From contig CALXDE010000099.1 of NCBI GenBank assembly GCA_944386965.1, positions 1 to 13,521 of the forward strand: 13,521 nucleotides of DNA, read 5' to 3'. A program made the translations under genes and the position numbers. Positions 13,106 to 13,521 of the stretch are shown here, in pieces. The stretch is from an uncultured Oscillospiraceae bacterium. GTDB taxonomy: Bacteria > Bacillota_A > Clostridia > Oscillospirales > Oscillospiraceae. Below the pieces are notes generated by a model, which was given only the letters and a program-made list of their open reading frames with translations, had not been told where the DNA came from and ran no database searches. The stretch's first letter is position 1. Each line of letters opens with the position of its first letter.

Positions 13106-13521
13106 ATGACCTTCGCTGAAAAACTGCTCCGCCTGCGCAAGCGGGAGGGGCTGAGCCAGGAGGCCCTGGCGGAACAGTTGGGAGTCTCCCGCCAGGCGGT
13201 GAGCCGTTGGGAACAGGGGACGGCCCTGCCCGACGGGGCGAAGCTGCTGCCCTGCGCCCGGATTTTCAGCGTCAGCGTGGACTGGCTGCTGGATGAGGAA
13301 TTGGGGTGGGAGGATCAACCGGCGCAGGCCACCGCCAAGGCGCCCGCCTCCAGGAACTGGAAATGGTATCTCGCCGGCGGACTCGTCTCCGGTGCGGGCG
13401 TCCTGGGGTTGGTGGTCATGGGGATTTTAAGCGCCATATACCCGGCGGTGGTGTCCGAATCCCCGGTGGGGGCGGATTGGACGCGGGTCTACACCGGGTT
13501 GCCCGCCTTCCTAAAATTCCA
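13106..13521 (+). CDS. XRE-family HTH regulator with C-terminal membrane segment (3' end off window)
   Basis: Open from ATG 13106 to the window end, 138 residues so far. Residues about 4-60 form a classic XRE helix-turn-helix: EKLLRLRKREGLSQEALAEQ, LGVSRQAVSRWEQGTALPD, then a DWLLDEE end. After an Ala/Pro linker, residues about 86-110 (WYLAGGLVSGAGVLGLVVMG) are a membrane segment. Proteins of this layout are common in Clostridia, where the HTH is tethered to the membrane and a sensing part may lie outside. GGGGAGG precedes the start. There is no partner gene in view. Role unknown; the incomplete C terminus limits the call. Confidence 0.85.
   Translation, partial: MTFAEKLLRLRKREGLSQEALAEQLGVSRQAVSRWEQGTALPDGAKLLPCARIFSVSVDWLLDEELGWEDQPAQATAKAPASRNWKWYLAGGLVSGAGVLGLVVMGILSAIYPAVVSESPVGADWTRVYTGLPAFLKF

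Overview
The window looks like a chromosomal piece of a GC-rich gut Firmicute, probably a Clostridia/Oscillospiraceae relative. This is inferred from gene content: a PdaA-type deacetylase, a NiaR regulator, a Gram-positive style ModA lipoprotein, strong purine-rich ribosome binding sites, and sigma-A promoters with 16-18 base spacers. No rRNA, tRNA, transposase or CRISPR array was seen. The first ~700 bases are clearly more AT-rich than the rest. They hold the end of a TIG/FISUMP surface-protein fragment and a small XRE-type regulator gene broken by an in-frame amber stop. That part may be foreign, or the contig may be chimeric there.

Layout. 1-669: surface-protein tail and broken regulator. 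670-1315: no gene, but a dense run of hairpins, terminators and a 25-base repeat used twice. 1316-3554 (minus): a two-gene unit, an aldo/keto reductase followed by an enolase-superfamily sugar-acid dehydratase-like enzyme, divergent from an M20 amidohydrolase (3770-4891, plus) with a TTG start. 4988-8896 (minus): a molybdenum operon in the order molybdopterin-binding protein, modA, modB, modC. Between modA and modB the start region of modB is duplicated around a 102-base palindrome-rich insert. 9145-9963 (plus): pdaA-like deacetylase. 10148-11883 (minus): niaR and a PTS_EIIC_2-type membrane transporter. 12128-13521 (plus): an HD-domain protein, a small charged protein, and the first part of an XRE-type regulator with a membrane anchor.

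How the genes fit together. ModABC imports molybdate, and the first gene of the operon encodes a MoaB/MoeA-like molybdopterin-binding protein, so uptake and cofactor handling are transcribed together. NiaR is a nicotinate-responsive repressor family. A near-perfect 30-base inverted repeat sits just downstream of the -10 box of the adjacent transporter, so that transporter is probably NiaR-controlled and a candidate niacin or NAD-precursor carrier. The reductase and dehydratase-like pair suggests sugar or sugar-acid catabolism, but the substrate cannot be read from sequence.

I see no large new multi-gene system. The most interesting points are the NiaR-type operator at a PTS_EIIC_2 transporter, the duplicated and interrupted modB leader, the hairpin mosaic at 761-1280, and the amber-broken regulator beside the AT-rich fragment.
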